45,174 nucleotides of DNA from RGIG5579 sp045597125. Its GTDB lineage: Bacteria > Bacillota > Clostridia > Oscillospirales > SIG627. Shown in pieces: positions 24,994 to 34,027 of this stretch. A program made the translations under genes and the position numbers. A model generated the notes under the pieces. The model did not search any database and had not been told where the DNA came from. It saw only the letters and a program-made list of their open reading frames with translations. Each line of letters starts with the position of its first letter. Position 1 is the first letter of the stretch. The stretch lies in the NCBI GenBank assembly GCA_045597125.1, contig JAZODR010000001.1, positions 1-45,174 on the forward strand, in the 5' to 3' direction.

Positions 24994-26157
24994 ATGCTTG
25001 AAAAAATCATTGACGAGATCCGTTTACAAGAAGACATCCTTTCCAAAATCGTACTCAGCGCACCGATAAAAAAAGATGATTCCCTGCCTATTAAAATCGT
25101 CATTGTCAAAAAGGGAAAAACCTCCTATTTAGCAGAAGAATTCATTAGGCAAAAAACCTTTCACAAAAATCTTTCCTCCGATACTCTAAGCGACTATATT
25201 TTGGAAAATTCCCAAACCTGCTCTTTTCGTCAAATCGGTCTTTTTACCGAAGAAAAAGAGATTTCTTTCCGCATTTCCAAAAAAGGAAAACTGGCGCGAA
25301 GCGTGAATACCAAAAATCAGACTTTTGCCGAAAAAGCCACCCACAATCGGGAAAAGAATTATCTCATCCGAGAAGGAGAGTCAATCCCTTTCATGGTTGA
25401 TTTGGGTGTCTTTACGAAAGAAGGCAAGGTTGTAGCATCAAAGTACGACAAATTCCGTCAGATCAATCGTTTTATTGAGGTAGTGGATCACGCCTTTGCC
25501 GATTTCGAAAAAAACGAAATTTCCGTTCTGGATTTCGGTTGCGGAAAAAGTTATCTGACCTTTTTCATTTATTATTATTTTGCTGTTTTGAAGAAAAAGC
25601 GGGTGCATATTACCGGATACGATTTAAAAAAAGACGTGGTAGAACATTGCAATAGCCTGGCAAAGAAGTATGGCTATCACGGTCTTCGTTTTGTAGTAGC
25701 AGATGTAACAAAGGATGTCCTTTCTAACGAAAACATTGATTTTGTCATTTCTTTACATGCTTGTGATATTGCAACAGACTATGCGCTCCATTACGCATTG
25801 GAAAAAGAAGTGCCCTATATTTTTTCCGTACCTTGCTGTCAACACGAGATCAACAATCAAATCCAAAAAGGCGGAGGGGATTTAGACCCCTTTCTGTCCC
25901 ACGGCATTTTCAAAGAGCGAATGAGCGCTCTCCTGACCGATGTGATCCGCACCAAGATTCTGGAAGCGGAGGGGTATCGAGTGGATGTGCTGGAATTCGT
26001 AGATTTTGCCCATTCGCCGAAAAATCTAATGCTACGCGCCAAGCGAAAGAAACACGTAGTGAGAAAAAGCATCGAAGAGATTGGAAAGCTTGAGAACACC
26101 TACGGCTTTACCCAGACCTTGTACCGGTTGCGAAAAGGAGAACAGTATGATGGATAA
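24994..26157 (+). CDS. SAM-dependent methyltransferase (Methyltransf_32-like)
   Basis: A 387-residue protein with a class I methyltransferase domain in the C-terminal half: motif I is VLDFGCGKSYLTFF (about residues 178-191), then the acidic TGYDLKKD and a later SLHACDIATD. VPCCQHEIN further on (near 277-285) is typical of this family, which is often linked to RNA. The N-terminal half is a family-specific region I cannot place. It begins one base after the DUF711 stop and runs 11 bases into the rsmI start, so it is part of that operon. The RNA target is inference. Confidence 0.85.
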   Translation: MLEKIIDEIRLQEDILSKIVLSAPIKKDDSLPIKIVIVKKGKTSYLAEEFIRQKTFHKNLSSDTLSDYILENSQTCSFRQIGLFTEEKEISFRISKKGKLARSVNTKNQTFAEKATHNREKNYLIREGESIPFMVDLGVFTKEGKVVASKYDKFRQINRFIEVVDHAFADFEKNEISVLDFGCGKSYLTFFIYYYFAVLKKKRVHITGYDLKKDVVEHCNSLAKKYGYHGLRFVVADVTKDVLSNENIDFVISLHACDIATDYALHYALEKEVPYIFSVPCCQHEINNQIQKGGGDLDPFLSHGIFKERMSALLTDVIRTKILEAEGYRVDVLEFVDFAHSPKNLMLRAKRKKHVVRKSIEEIGKLENTYGFTQTLYRLRKGEQYDG

Positions 26158-27094
26158 GATGGAACTTCTTCCGGAAGATATTTCCGAATCCATGGAAATT
26201 CTTAAGGATAAGGAAGTGTATGTAACAGGAGGAGTCCTGTACGTAGTTGCCACCCCCATCGGCAGAATCGTGGATATTTCCGTCCGCGCCATCAAAGTAC
26301 TGGAAGGCGTGGACCTGATTGCGGCAGAAGACACCCGCAGAAGCTATATTTTGCTGAATATCCTGGGAATCCGCAAAGAGGTCATCTCCAATCAAAAATT
26401 CAATGAGCACCGCAAAACCGAGCGGTTTTTGCAGGACTTGCGAGACGGCAAGAGCATTGCCATTATTTCCGACGCAGGCACGCCTTGCATCTCAGATCCC
26501 GGAAACGAGCTAATCAAACGCGCCCTCGAAGAAGGATTTCCCGTAGTGCCCATTCCCGGTGCTTGTGCCGCAGTCAGTGGAATTTCCGCTTCCGGCTTTG
26601 ATCTGACCTCCTTTCTCTTTTGCGGATTTTTCCCCAAGGATAACACAGACCGCAAAAAGGAGCTGAATCGGTTGGAAAGCGGTGTGACTCGCACGTATAT
26701 TTACTACGAATCACCAAAACGCATCTTGAAAACCATGGCTTTTTTGGCGGAAAAACTCCCTGATGCCCGTATCTGCCTTTGCAACGATCTGACCAAAACC
26801 CACGAGCGTTTTTATCGTGGCGCTGCACAAGAAGTACTTGGAGAGCTGGAAGCCAATCCCAATGCGGAAAAAGGCGAATTCACCCTGATTATCGAAATGC
26901 CCGAGGCAAAGGAAATAGAAGCGGAGGTCACAATTCCCTCCTCCCCCCACGCGGCGCTCATTGATGCAATGTTCGGCGGCGCCCAGACTCTGCGCGATGC
27001 CATTGAACAGGTCCTTGCAGATGAAAAAACTCCTTTCAAGAAAAATGAGTTAAAGGAAGCCGCCATCGCCATAAAATCCTTATTTGAAGTATAA
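26147..27094 (+). CDS. rsmI: 16S rRNA (cytidine-1402-2'-O)-methyltransferase
   Basis: A 315-residue tetrapyrrole-methylase-fold enzyme that methylates the ribose of C1402 in the decoding centre. Typical motifs are LYVVATPIGRIVDIS, AAEDTRRS, IISDAGTPCISDPG and PIPGACAAVSG. An N-terminal extension of about 25 residues precedes the usual start of the fold. The start is the ATG at 26147 (a second ATG follows at 26150) with AAGGAG upstream, overlapping the upstream gene by 11 bases; the earlier in-frame start lacks a site. Confidence 0.94.
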   Translation: MMDKMELLPEDISESMEILKDKEVYVTGGVLYVVATPIGRIVDISVRAIKVLEGVDLIAAEDTRRSYILLNILGIRKEVISNQKFNEHRKTERFLQDLRDGKSIAIISDAGTPCISDPGNELIKRALEEGFPVVPIPGACAAVSGISASGFDLTSFLFCGFFPKDNTDRKKELNRLESGVTRTYIYYESPKRILKTMAFLAEKLPDARICLCNDLTKTHERFYRGAAQEVLGELEANPNAEKGEFTLIIEMPEAKEIEAEVTIPSSPHAALIDAMFGGAQTLRDAIEQVLADEKTPFKKNELKEAAIAIKSLFEV

Positions 27095-27127
27095 AAAAAG
27101 ATTGAAGCTTTTGCTTCAATCTTTTTT
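27094..27127. terminator. Bidirectional terminator between rsmI and the glucosaminidase gene
   Basis: The stem AAGATTGAAGC / GCTTCAATCTT with TTTT loop is flanked by A and T runs and overlaps the stop of the convergent gene. Confidence 0.9.
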
Positions 27128-28907
27128 ATTCCAAAGGATAAAGCTGAGGGAAATTCACGTGATACAACAAATAGATGGCATCATCCAAATCAACCACACC
27201 GTTTTTATCAAAATCGGCGTTTTGCTGAATCGGATACAACTGGTCGAAATTCACGTGATAAAGCAGATAGATGGCATCATCCAAATTGGTTCCTCCGATA
27301 CCGTCAAAATCACCGGGAGCGCGCTCTTCGGGAGGAATCACCTCTTCAGATGGCTCTATGTGAATCGCAACGGTATAGTTTCTCACAGAACCGTTGGCAG
27401 CAGTACAAGTAATCGTCAACGTATTTAATCCTGCCGTAACGGGAACTTCACCTAAATCTCCGCTGACAGTTGCCGCTTTTCCCGCAGCAGTCGCCGATAC
27501 ACGGACAAAGGAAATATCATCTTCAATCTTCAATGTATAAGAAGTTGTTCCGTTATACAAACAGTCGTAAAAATCAAAGGTGGGAGTTAAGGAATAGCCT
27601 TCAACATTTAGGCTCTTCAAATAATTATTGGGGCTTCCTGCCGCAGCAGGCGCGGCACAAACAGAGGCAGGCATATTATTATACACAGGAATGGAGAAAG
27701 TAAAGCCTGTTTGAGTCATACCCAGAGAAGCGTACTTATTCTTTTGAATTCTGCCCTCACTACGAGCCGCGGCAACATTTGTCATATATTGATGCGCCGC
27801 AACACTGTTTTTATTGACCACATCATATTTCTGGAAATAAGGAGTATTCTGACCGCGGGCAATATAATTGTTTCCAATGAAACTGCCGCCCGCCATGATG
27901 GCTTTATAAGGAGTATCCCATCCTTTATTTTTGGCATAAATCATTCCGTCAGTGGCGCCGCCGTATGCGCCGATATTGAAGAAATTATAATATCCTTCAT
28001 AGCCGGAATAAGTACCGAAAGCACAAGAATTGCCGCCCCAGCCGATTTCCTGAATGCAACGGGCAACCAGATGAAAAGCACTCACGTTTGCCGAAGTTGC
28101 CGCATCCAAAAAAGCACGGGCATAAGAAACGGTTTGTCCTTCGTTATTCAGGACACTCTTCCCAGCCATAAATGTGCCCAAAAGCATTTGTTCAATGGTT
28201 TCTTCCGTCTGAGTAGAAGAAAAAGAAAGAAGTTCAAACTGAAAAATATCAGTTTCATTGAGAAAATTGCGCGGGTCCATATAGTAAGCAACCATATCAG
28301 GATGCGCCTGATACCAATTGCTTCCCTCTCTGACAAAATATGTATCCGTTTCCCAATCATAAGAACCGGGTGCAGTAGAATAATGAGAAGTGACACCGTC
28401 GTTAATATAACTCCATCCAAGACGGTTCTCCAGGTTCTGCACCGCCGTCCAATCCAAATCGGTGTAAAAGGCTTCAAAACTCCAACCGGGATGAAGTCTG
28501 TGAAGCTCCTGCAAACTAGGTCTGTAATCCTCGGGAAAAGCGGCAAGCTGAGTATCAAAATTTGGATTTTCCATAGGAGGCACGTCGGGAGAAGCCGAAG
28601 GGAGAACCCGTACGTAATCGCTGCGCATATAGCCGATATATTCAGAATTCCCATAAATAAAAAAGATTTTATACCAAGGGATTGAACCGCCCCGCGCATC
28701 GGGAGCCGATTCCAAAACCGTAACTTGATGCCCCGAATCCAGCTGAATACCTATAGTGGAATAATTTGTGCCGGGGCCCGAACGCACATTTACATCATTG
28801 CCCGTAACTACCGCAGGACTCTCAGCAAAAACAGGGCAGAACAAAGATAACGCCACAAATAAAGAAAGAAAAAGAGTACACGTGCGAAGAACTGCCTTTT
28901 TCTTCAT
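27126..28907 (-). CDS. Secreted N-acetylglucosaminidase with SH3, cadherin-like and dockerin-like domains
   Basis: A 593-residue exported protein. A signal peptide (about 1-29, ending VFAES) is followed by a bacterial SH3 domain (NVRSGPGTNYSTIG), a long glucosaminidase domain of the LytD/GH73 kind (AARCIQEIGWGG-like stretch, YYNFFNIGAYGG), a cadherin-like beta-sandwich (from NNYLKSLNVEGY) and two dockerin type I-like repeats at the end (DFDGIGGTNLDDAIYLLY and DFDKNGVVDLDDAIYLLY). It should cleave peptidoglycan glycan strands at the surface. The start is the ATG at 28905-28907, eight bases after GGAG. The dockerin-like tail is unusual for a wall hydrolase. Confidence 0.88.
   Translation of the reverse strand: MKKKAVLRTCTLFLSLFVALSLFCPVFAESPAVVTGNDVNVRSGPGTNYSTIGIQLDSGHQVTVLESAPDARGGSIPWYKIFFIYGNSEYIGYMRSDYVRVLPSASPDVPPMENPNFDTQLAAFPEDYRPSLQELHRLHPGWSFEAFYTDLDWTAVQNLENRLGWSYINDGVTSHYSTAPGSYDWETDTYFVREGSNWYQAHPDMVAYYMDPRNFLNETDIFQFELLSFSSTQTEETIEQMLLGTFMAGKSVLNNEGQTVSYARAFLDAATSANVSAFHLVARCIQEIGWGGNSCAFGTYSGYEGYYNFFNIGAYGGATDGMIYAKNKGWDTPYKAIMAGGSFIGNNYIARGQNTPYFQKYDVVNKNSVAAHQYMTNVAAARSEGRIQKNKYASLGMTQTGFTFSIPVYNNMPASVCAAPAAAGSPNNYLKSLNVEGYSLTPTFDFYDCLYNGTTSYTLKIEDDISFVRVSATAAGKAATVSGDLGEVPVTAGLNTLTITCTAANGSVRNYTVAIHIEPSEEVIPPEERAPGDFDGIGGTNLDDAIYLLYHVNFDQLYPIQQNADFDKNGVVDLDDAIYLLYHVNFPQLYPLE
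27151..27286. repeat. Direct repeat encoding the two dockerin-like halves
   Basis: Bases 27151-27190 and 27247-27286 match at 37 of 40 positions, with a 96-bp period. They encode the LDDAIYLLYHVNF part of each repeat, suggesting recent internal duplication or repair between the copies. Confidence 0.75.
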
Positions 28908-28946
28908 ACGCATCACTCCTTTCAATTTTTTCAAAAAAGCATTGTG

Positions 28947-28975
28947 ATTTTATCATAACTTTGCAAACAAGTCAA
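28947..28975 (-). promoter_or_regulatory. Promoter of the glucosaminidase gene
   Basis: The minus strand has -35 TTGACT (28970-28975), 17-bp spacer and -10 TAAAAT (28947-28952). Confidence 0.8.
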
Positions 28976-28991
28976 GAAACAACAAATGGAA

Positions 28992-29016
28992 AAGCGGTGG
29001 AAACTTTCCACCGCTT
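28992..29016 (-). terminator. Terminator of argG
   Basis: The 12-bp stem AAGCGGTGGAAA / TTTCCACCGCTT has almost no loop beyond a base or two and is followed by T-rich sequence on the minus strand. Confidence 0.82.
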
Positions 29017-29021
29017 CATTT

Positions 29022-30248
29022 TTACTTATTTTTTTCCCTAACCTGTGCCTGAACCGAAATGGGAAGTCCCCACAGATTGATAAAGCCTTCTGCATCCTTC
29101 TGATTGTAAACCTCATCCTCATCAAAGGTTGCAATCTCCTCGGAGTACAAAGACCAATCACTCCATACGCCCGCTTTAATGATATTACCCTTGTACAGTT
29201 TCAAGCGAACCTTGCCGTCCATATGTTCCTGAGTCTTATCCACAAATGCGGTAAGCGCCTCGCGCAAGGGAGTATACCACTGACCGTTGTAAAGAAGCTC
29301 TGCAAAGGTAATGGAAAGCTCGTCCTTTTTATGCTTGGTCTGCTTATCCAGACAAATGGATTCCAGATAGTTATGAGCAAAGTACAAAATGGCTCCGCCG
29401 GGGGTCTCGTAAACGCCACGGCACTTCATACCAACCAGACGGTTCTCTACAATGTCAAGAAGGCCGATACCGTTCTTACCGCCAAGCTCATTGAGCTCCA
29501 GAATGATTTCCTTCGCACTCATCTTCATACCATTGAGCGCAACAGGCTTACCCTTTTCGTATTCCAATGTAATATAGGTGGGTTCATCAGGGGCTTGCAA
29601 GGGAGAAACGCCCATTTCAAGGAAACCTTCCTTCTCGTACAAGGGCTCGTTTCCGGTATCCTCCAGATCCAGACCCTCATGAGAAAGGTGCCACATATTC
29701 TTATCCTTGGAATAGTTGGTTTCACGGTTAATCTTTAAAGGGATATTATGCGCCTCGGCATAAGCAATTTCCTGTTCACGGCTCTTGATATCCCACTCAC
29801 GCCAAGGAGCGATAATGGCAAGATTAGGAGCAAATGCCTTGATGGCAAGCTCAAAACGAACCTGGTCATTTCCCTTGCCTGTACAACCGTGGCAAATGGC
29901 ATCCGCGCCTTCAGCAAGAGCAATCTCACAAAGACGCTTTGCAATAATGGGACGAGCAAGAGCGGTACCCATCATATACTCCTCGTACTTTGCACCTGCC
30001 TGAATGGTGGGGATAATCATTTCCTCGACGAATTCCTCGGTCAAATCCTCAACATAGCACTTGGAAGCACCGGTCTTAATTGCTTTTTCCTCCAAGCCCT
30101 CCAATTCGTCTGCCTGACCTACATTGCCGGAAACGGCAATAATTTCGGGATTGTTATAATTCTCTTTCAGCCACGGAATGATAATGGAAGTATCCAATCC
30201 GCCGGAATAAGCAAGAACAATCTTTTTGATATCACTTTTTTTCATCAT
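29022..30248 (-). CDS. argG: Argininosuccinate synthase
   Basis: A 408-residue enzyme joining citrulline and aspartate with ATP. The N-terminal PP-loop is VLAYSGGLDTSI (about 12-23), and the SREQEIAYA and CHGCTGKGNDQVRFE motifs are present. The length is normal. Usually argG is followed by argH; here no argH is adjacent. The start has GGAGG five bases before the first of two adjacent ATG codons. It has its own promoter. Confidence 0.96.
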   Translation of the reverse strand: MMKKSDIKKIVLAYSGGLDTSIIIPWLKENYNNPEIIAVSGNVGQADELEGLEEKAIKTGASKCYVEDLTEEFVEEMIIPTIQAGAKYEEYMMGTALARPIIAKRLCEIALAEGADAICHGCTGKGNDQVRFELAIKAFAPNLAIIAPWREWDIKSREQEIAYAEAHNIPLKINRETNYSKDKNMWHLSHEGLDLEDTGNEPLYEKEGFLEMGVSPLQAPDEPTYITLEYEKGKPVALNGMKMSAKEIILELNELGGKNGIGLLDIVENRLVGMKCRGVYETPGGAILYFAHNYLESICLDKQTKHKKDELSITFAELLYNGQWYTPLREALTAFVDKTQEHMDGKVRLKLYKGNIIKAGVWSDWSLYSEEIATFDEDEVYNQKDAEGFINLWGLPISVQAQVREKNK

Positions 30249-30285
30249 CTAGTCCTCCTAAAGACACGCTTTTCATTACCTGGTT

Positions 30286-30314
30286 ATCTTAGCACAAGCA
30301 ACAACAAAATGCAA
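30286..30314 (-). promoter_or_regulatory. Promoter of argG
   Basis: The minus strand has -35 TTGCAT (30309-30314), 17-bp spacer and -10 TAAGAT (30286-30291). No ARG-box palindrome could be picked out with confidence. Confidence 0.68.
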
Positions 30315-30344
30315 GTGTTTTTTTGAAAAAAATCCTGTTTTTTT

Positions 30345-30378
30345 AAAATAAAATACAATCTATTTTGAATATTGTATT
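30345..30378 (-). terminator. Possible terminator after copA
   Basis: The stem AATACAAT / ATTGTATT (30352-30359 and 30371-30378) is followed by T-rich sequence on the minus strand. The stem is AT only, so it is a weak call. Confidence 0.45.
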
Positions 30379-30429
30379 ATTATATTCTTTTTTTCTGTAT
30401 TCTGTATGAGATTTTATTCATTTTGTTGT

Positions 30430-30630
30430 TTACAGCACTTTGTAACCCTCTTTTTCAACGGTTTCTTTTAAAAGCGCATCCGTTACATCCGCAGAAAGGT
30501 GCACGGTCACTTCCCCTTTTTCGTGACTCGCAATGACCTTATCCACACCATTTAACGCCTCCAAAGCTTTTTTCACATGAGCCTCGCAATGAGGACACAT
30601 CATTCCTTCAACCCTTATGATTTTTTTCAT
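30430..30630 (-). CDS. Candidate internal start giving a free CopZ-like chaperone
   Basis: Within copA and in the same frame, an ATG at 30628-30630 is preceded by AAGGAGAAGAAA, a strong ribosome-binding site at ideal spacing. Initiation here would give a 66-residue protein that exactly equals a complete HMA copper chaperone (MMCPHC, C12 and C15). The lysine-glutamate linker encoded by the purine-rich site may simply be a fusion scar, so use as a start is inference. E. coli is known to make a copper chaperone from copA by another route (frameshifting). Confidence 0.4.
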   Translation of the reverse strand: MKKIIRVEGMMCPHCEAHVKKALEALNGVDKVIASHEKGEVTVHLSADVTDALLKETVEKEGYKVL

Positions 30631-32799
30631 TTTCTTCTCCTTTTCTTGTTTTGAATTCAGACGGTTTAACCGCAAAGCATTACTGACTACAAAAAGACTG
30701 GAGAAACTCATTGCCGCCGCTCCGAACATAGGTGTCAAACTCCATCCCCACAAAGGAACGAAAGCGCCCGCCGCCAAAGGAATTCCGATCAAATTATAGC
30801 AAAATGCCCAAAATAAATTTTCCTTGATATTGATGAGAGTTTTGCGGGAAAGTTGTATCAAAGCGGGAATATGAGAAAGTGAACTTCCCATCAGAACTAC
30901 CTCCGCAGCATCCATTGCAATTTGCGTACCCGATCCTATGGCTACTCCCACGGATGCTGCTGTCAATGCGGGAGCATCGTTAATTCCATCCCCAACCATC
31001 ATAACCTTACCGCTCTTCTCCAAGGTGCGGACCGCATCTTCTTTTCCTTCGGGCAAAATACCCGCCATTACCTGCGTAATACCCACTTGATGGGCAATAC
31101 TTTCTGCAGTTTCCTTCCGATCGCCTGTAATCATCACAACGCGCAGACCCATTTTCAAAAGTTCGGCAACTGCTTTTTCGGAATCAGACTTAACGGTATC
31201 GGTAAAGGCCATCATTCCGCAATAGGTTTCTCCCATAGCAATGTGCAAAACAGTTTTACCCATTTGGGAAAGCGCATGGGCTTTTTCCTCTGCTTCCGAC
31301 GGAATAGAGGTATCGGTTGCAATTAGCTCCGCTTTTCCCAAACGGATGATTTTGTCCTCTATTCTCCCCTCCACACCAAAACCTGCAAGGCTGCAAAGCC
31401 GGGTAACGGGAAGGGTCTCAACCCCTCTTTGTTTTCCATACGCCATCACCGCAAAAGCGATGGGGTGACCGCTTCCCTCCTCCAAAGAAACAGCAAGGGA
31501 CAGCAAATTTTCCTCACTCACACCAAAAGCAATCACGTCGCTGACCTGCATTTTCCCTTCGGTGATAGTACCTGTTTTATCCAGAACAACGATTTTCGTT
31601 TTTCCCGCCTCCTCCAAAGAGGTTGCGGTTTTAAACAAGATACCTCGCCTTGCCGCAACACCGCTTCCCACCATAATGGCAACGGGGGTTGCAAGTCCCA
31701 ATGCACAAGGACAAGAAACAACCAGCACCGCAATTGCATATGACAAAGCCTTTCCGAAATTTTCACCGACAGTTAGCCAAATGAAAAAGACAACCACGGA
31801 AATTGCAAGGATAATCGGCACAAATATACCCGAAACCCGATCAGCAAGACGTGCAATGGGAGCTTTGGAAGCGCCCGCGACAGTGACACGCTCAATCATT
31901 CGGGAAAGAATGGTTTCACCGCCCACTTTCTCTGAACGAATCAAAAGACTTCCATTCAGATTAACCGTTCCCGTATAAACTGCGTCACCCGAAATTTTAT
32001 CCACGGGAACGCTTTCTCCTGTTAAAGAAGATTCGTCCACAGCACCCTGACCTTCTTCCACAACACCGTCCACGGGAAACAGGTCACCGGGAAGTACGCG
32101 AAGTAAATCTCCTGCCTTTACCTCTTCCATTGCTACGGTTTCTTCTCTTCCGTTACGAATCATTCTGGCGGTTTGGGGCGCCAATGCCTGCAAAGCGCGA
32201 ATGGCAGAAGTTGTCTTCCCCTTACTTTTTTCCTCCAGAAGCTTTCCCACGGAAATTAAAACAAGAATCATTGCCGCCGATTCAAAATAAAGACCGTGAA
32301 AGCTGCCCTGAATCAAAACCACAACGCTATACAAAAAAGATACACCCGAGCCCATTGCCACCAGAGTATCCATATTGGGACTTTTATGAAGGACTGCGCG
32401 GAATCCACCGATAAAAAAACTGCGATGAATCAAAAGAATGGCAAAAGACAAAAGCATTTGAAAAATCCCTTGCATCGTGGGAGTAAATGCGGCAGGAAAG
32501 GAAATGCCAACCATATGGCCCATAGAAAGAATCATTAGAAAAACAAGCAATACCAAGGAGCACCAAAACATTATAGCACTTTTTTCTTTTTTCTGCTTTT
32601 TTTCTGTTTCACCAATTCCGTAGCCCGCCTTTACAACTGCGCGGCGCAAAGCATCCTCGTCAAAAGACCCTTCTACGGTCATGGAATTTGTCAAAAGACT
32701 AACAGTAACCTTCTCTACGCCATCTATTTTTTTCACCGATTGCTCCACGCGAATTGCACAAGCGGCGCAACTCATTCCGCTGACTGAATATTTTTTCAT
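30430..32799 (-). CDS. copA: Copper-translocating P-type ATPase with C-terminal CopZ-like domain
   Basis: A 789-residue P1B-ATPase that exports Cu(I). It has an N-terminal metal-binding domain (GMSCAAC, C11 and C14), eight membrane helices with the ion-site motif SCPCALGLATP, the phosphorylation site DKTGT, a TGES actuator loop and GDGINDAP hinge. A second metal-binding domain is fused at the C-terminus (about 724-789) with MMCPHC (C735, C738), in the form of a CopZ chaperone. The start is the ATG at 32797-32799 with AAGGAG; a GTG just before is also possible. It is the last gene of a four-gene leftward operon; no CsoR regulator is seen. Confidence 0.94.
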   Translation of the reverse strand: MKKYSVSGMSCAACAIRVEQSVKKIDGVEKVTVSLLTNSMTVEGSFDEDALRRAVVKAGYGIGETEKKQKKEKSAIMFWCSLVLLVFLMILSMGHMVGISFPAAFTPTMQGIFQMLLSFAILLIHRSFFIGGFRAVLHKSPNMDTLVAMGSGVSFLYSVVVLIQGSFHGLYFESAAMILVLISVGKLLEEKSKGKTTSAIRALQALAPQTARMIRNGREETVAMEEVKAGDLLRVLPGDLFPVDGVVEEGQGAVDESSLTGESVPVDKISGDAVYTGTVNLNGSLLIRSEKVGGETILSRMIERVTVAGASKAPIARLADRVSGIFVPIILAISVVVFFIWLTVGENFGKALSYAIAVLVVSCPCALGLATPVAIMVGSGVAARRGILFKTATSLEEAGKTKIVVLDKTGTITEGKMQVSDVIAFGVSEENLLSLAVSLEEGSGHPIAFAVMAYGKQRGVETLPVTRLCSLAGFGVEGRIEDKIIRLGKAELIATDTSIPSEAEEKAHALSQMGKTVLHIAMGETYCGMMAFTDTVKSDSEKAVAELLKMGLRVVMITGDRKETAESIAHQVGITQVMAGILPEGKEDAVRTLEKSGKVMMVGDGINDAPALTAASVGVAIGSGTQIAMDAAEVVLMGSSLSHIPALIQLSRKTLINIKENLFWAFCYNLIGIPLAAGAFVPLWGWSLTPMFGAAAMSFSSLFVVSNALRLNRLNSKQEKEKKMKKIIRVEGMMCPHCEAHVKKALEALNGVDKVIASHEKGEVTVHLSADVTDALLKETVEKEGYKVL

Positions 32800-32808
32800 C
32801 ACAACTCC

Positions 32809-33276
32809 TTAAAGAATTTGTTCCAATACGGTCTTCTGGGGAACAAGTCCCATTTTTTCATAGAACCGCATTGCACTCTCATTGCAAGACCAAACATTCA
32901 AAGTTAGATTATAGCAGCCACTTTTCCGCGCAAAGGCAAGAACGTACCTGTAGAGCGCTTTTCCTACGTGCTGACCGCGACAGGCTTCGTCCACGCAAAG
33001 ATCATCCAAATAGAGAGTCTTAACGTCTTTGAGAATATGGCTTCCCTTCACCTCTGTTAAAATACAAAAGGCATAGCCGAGTACATTACCGTTTTCTACA
33101 GCAACAAAAACAGGAGTCCGGCTATTTTCCAGAATATCCATAATCTCCGTATCGTTATATTTTTTCACACCGCTGTAAAACAAATCAGGGCGTCCCTGAT
33201 GATGTACTTCCAGCACCTGATATAAAAGAGAATTAATCCCATCGAGATCTTCTTTTTTTGCAAGCCGAATTTCCAT
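32809..33276 (-). CDS. GNAT-family N-acetyltransferase
   Basis: A 155-residue acetyltransferase. The acetyl-CoA motif reads LDDLCVDEACRGQHVGKALY (about 93-112), followed by NLTLNVWSCNESAMRFYEKMGL, the usual end of the fold. The acceptor is unknown. The start is the ATG at 33274-33276 with AAAGGAGG, so it begins 10 bases after the ylmH stop; a longer reading overlaps ylmH. It lies between ylmH and copA in one operon. Confidence 0.92.
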   Translation of the reverse strand: MEIRLAKKEDLDGINSLLYQVLEVHHQGRPDLFYSGVKKYNDTEIMDILENSRTPVFVAVENGNVLGYAFCILTEVKGSHILKDVKTLYLDDLCVDEACRGQHVGKALYRYVLAFARKSGCYNLTLNVWSCNESAMRFYEKMGLVPQKTVLEQIL

Positions 33277-33286
33277 ATTGCCTCCT

Positions 33287-34027
33287 TTATATAAATACAC
33301 GCACCTTCATACGGCCTCTGCCGCTTCGGGTCTTTTTTTCTTCACCGTCAAAATAAAATCTACCATAGCCTCGTACCGAAATCCGGCTTCCCGGAGGCAG
33401 CTCCTTTGCAGGATCGGTAATCATCTTACCGCGAATGGAAACCCTCTCATCCTCCACTATTTTTTTGGCTTCCGAGCGAGATAAATTCCAGACTGCGCCG
33501 ATCACGGCGTCCACACGGCTTGATGCCGCCACCACAAAGCGCTCCTCCAAATTTACCCCTGACCCCTTCGGCAGAGCCTCACAATAAGTCACCTGCACCG
33601 AAGTATGGCGCACACGAGTCAAATTTTCTATCAGATTGTCTGCCATTTGTTTTAATACAAATTGATATCCTACGTTTTCAAAAATAAGCAGGTCGCCAAG
33701 CAATTCCCGCTTGATGCCCAAATTTAAAATTGCTCCGAGAAAATCACGATGCGTCAAGTTATCGGCAAATTTCTGCATTTTCGGTTCAATCTTCAACAGT
33801 ACAACATCGCTTTCCCAAGGGTAGCCCATTTCTTCTTCCGAGCCGAAAACGGCAACGCATCGCTCCGCTTCCTCATACCCGCCGAAAAACTTAGGCTCCA
33901 GGGCTTCGGCGAGAAGTGAAGCCTCCCCTTCCGTAAGAAAAGCAGTTCGAGTATAAATTCCCCTAGCCACCGCGCGAGCAGAAAGCTCCTCGGCGCGTTT
34001 GATCAGTTCTTGCTCTTGGCTGGTCAT
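33287..34027 (-). CDS. ylmH: YlmH-family S4-domain RNA-binding protein
   Basis: The 246-residue protein has the YlmH middle domain with LTHRDFLGAILNLGI (about 90-105) and a C-terminal S4 RNA-binding domain (about 180-240) beginning NLSRSEAKKIVEDERVSIRG. YlmH homologues bind ribosomes/tRNA-like RNA and have been linked to ribosome rescue in Bacillus. The gene usually sits in the divIVA/ylm division cluster; here it is instead coupled by an ATGA overlap to a truncated MocR-type gene. Confidence 0.92.
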   Translation of the reverse strand: MTSQEQELIKRAEELSARAVARGIYTRTAFLTEGEASLLAEALEPKFFGGYEEAERCVAVFGSEEEMGYPWESDVVLLKIEPKMQKFADNLTHRDFLGAILNLGIKRELLGDLLIFENVGYQFVLKQMADNLIENLTRVRHTSVQVTYCEALPKGSGVNLEERFVVAASSRVDAVIGAVWNLSRSEAKKIVEDERVSIRGKMITDPAKELPPGSRISVRGYGRFYFDGEEKKTRSGRGRMKVRVFI

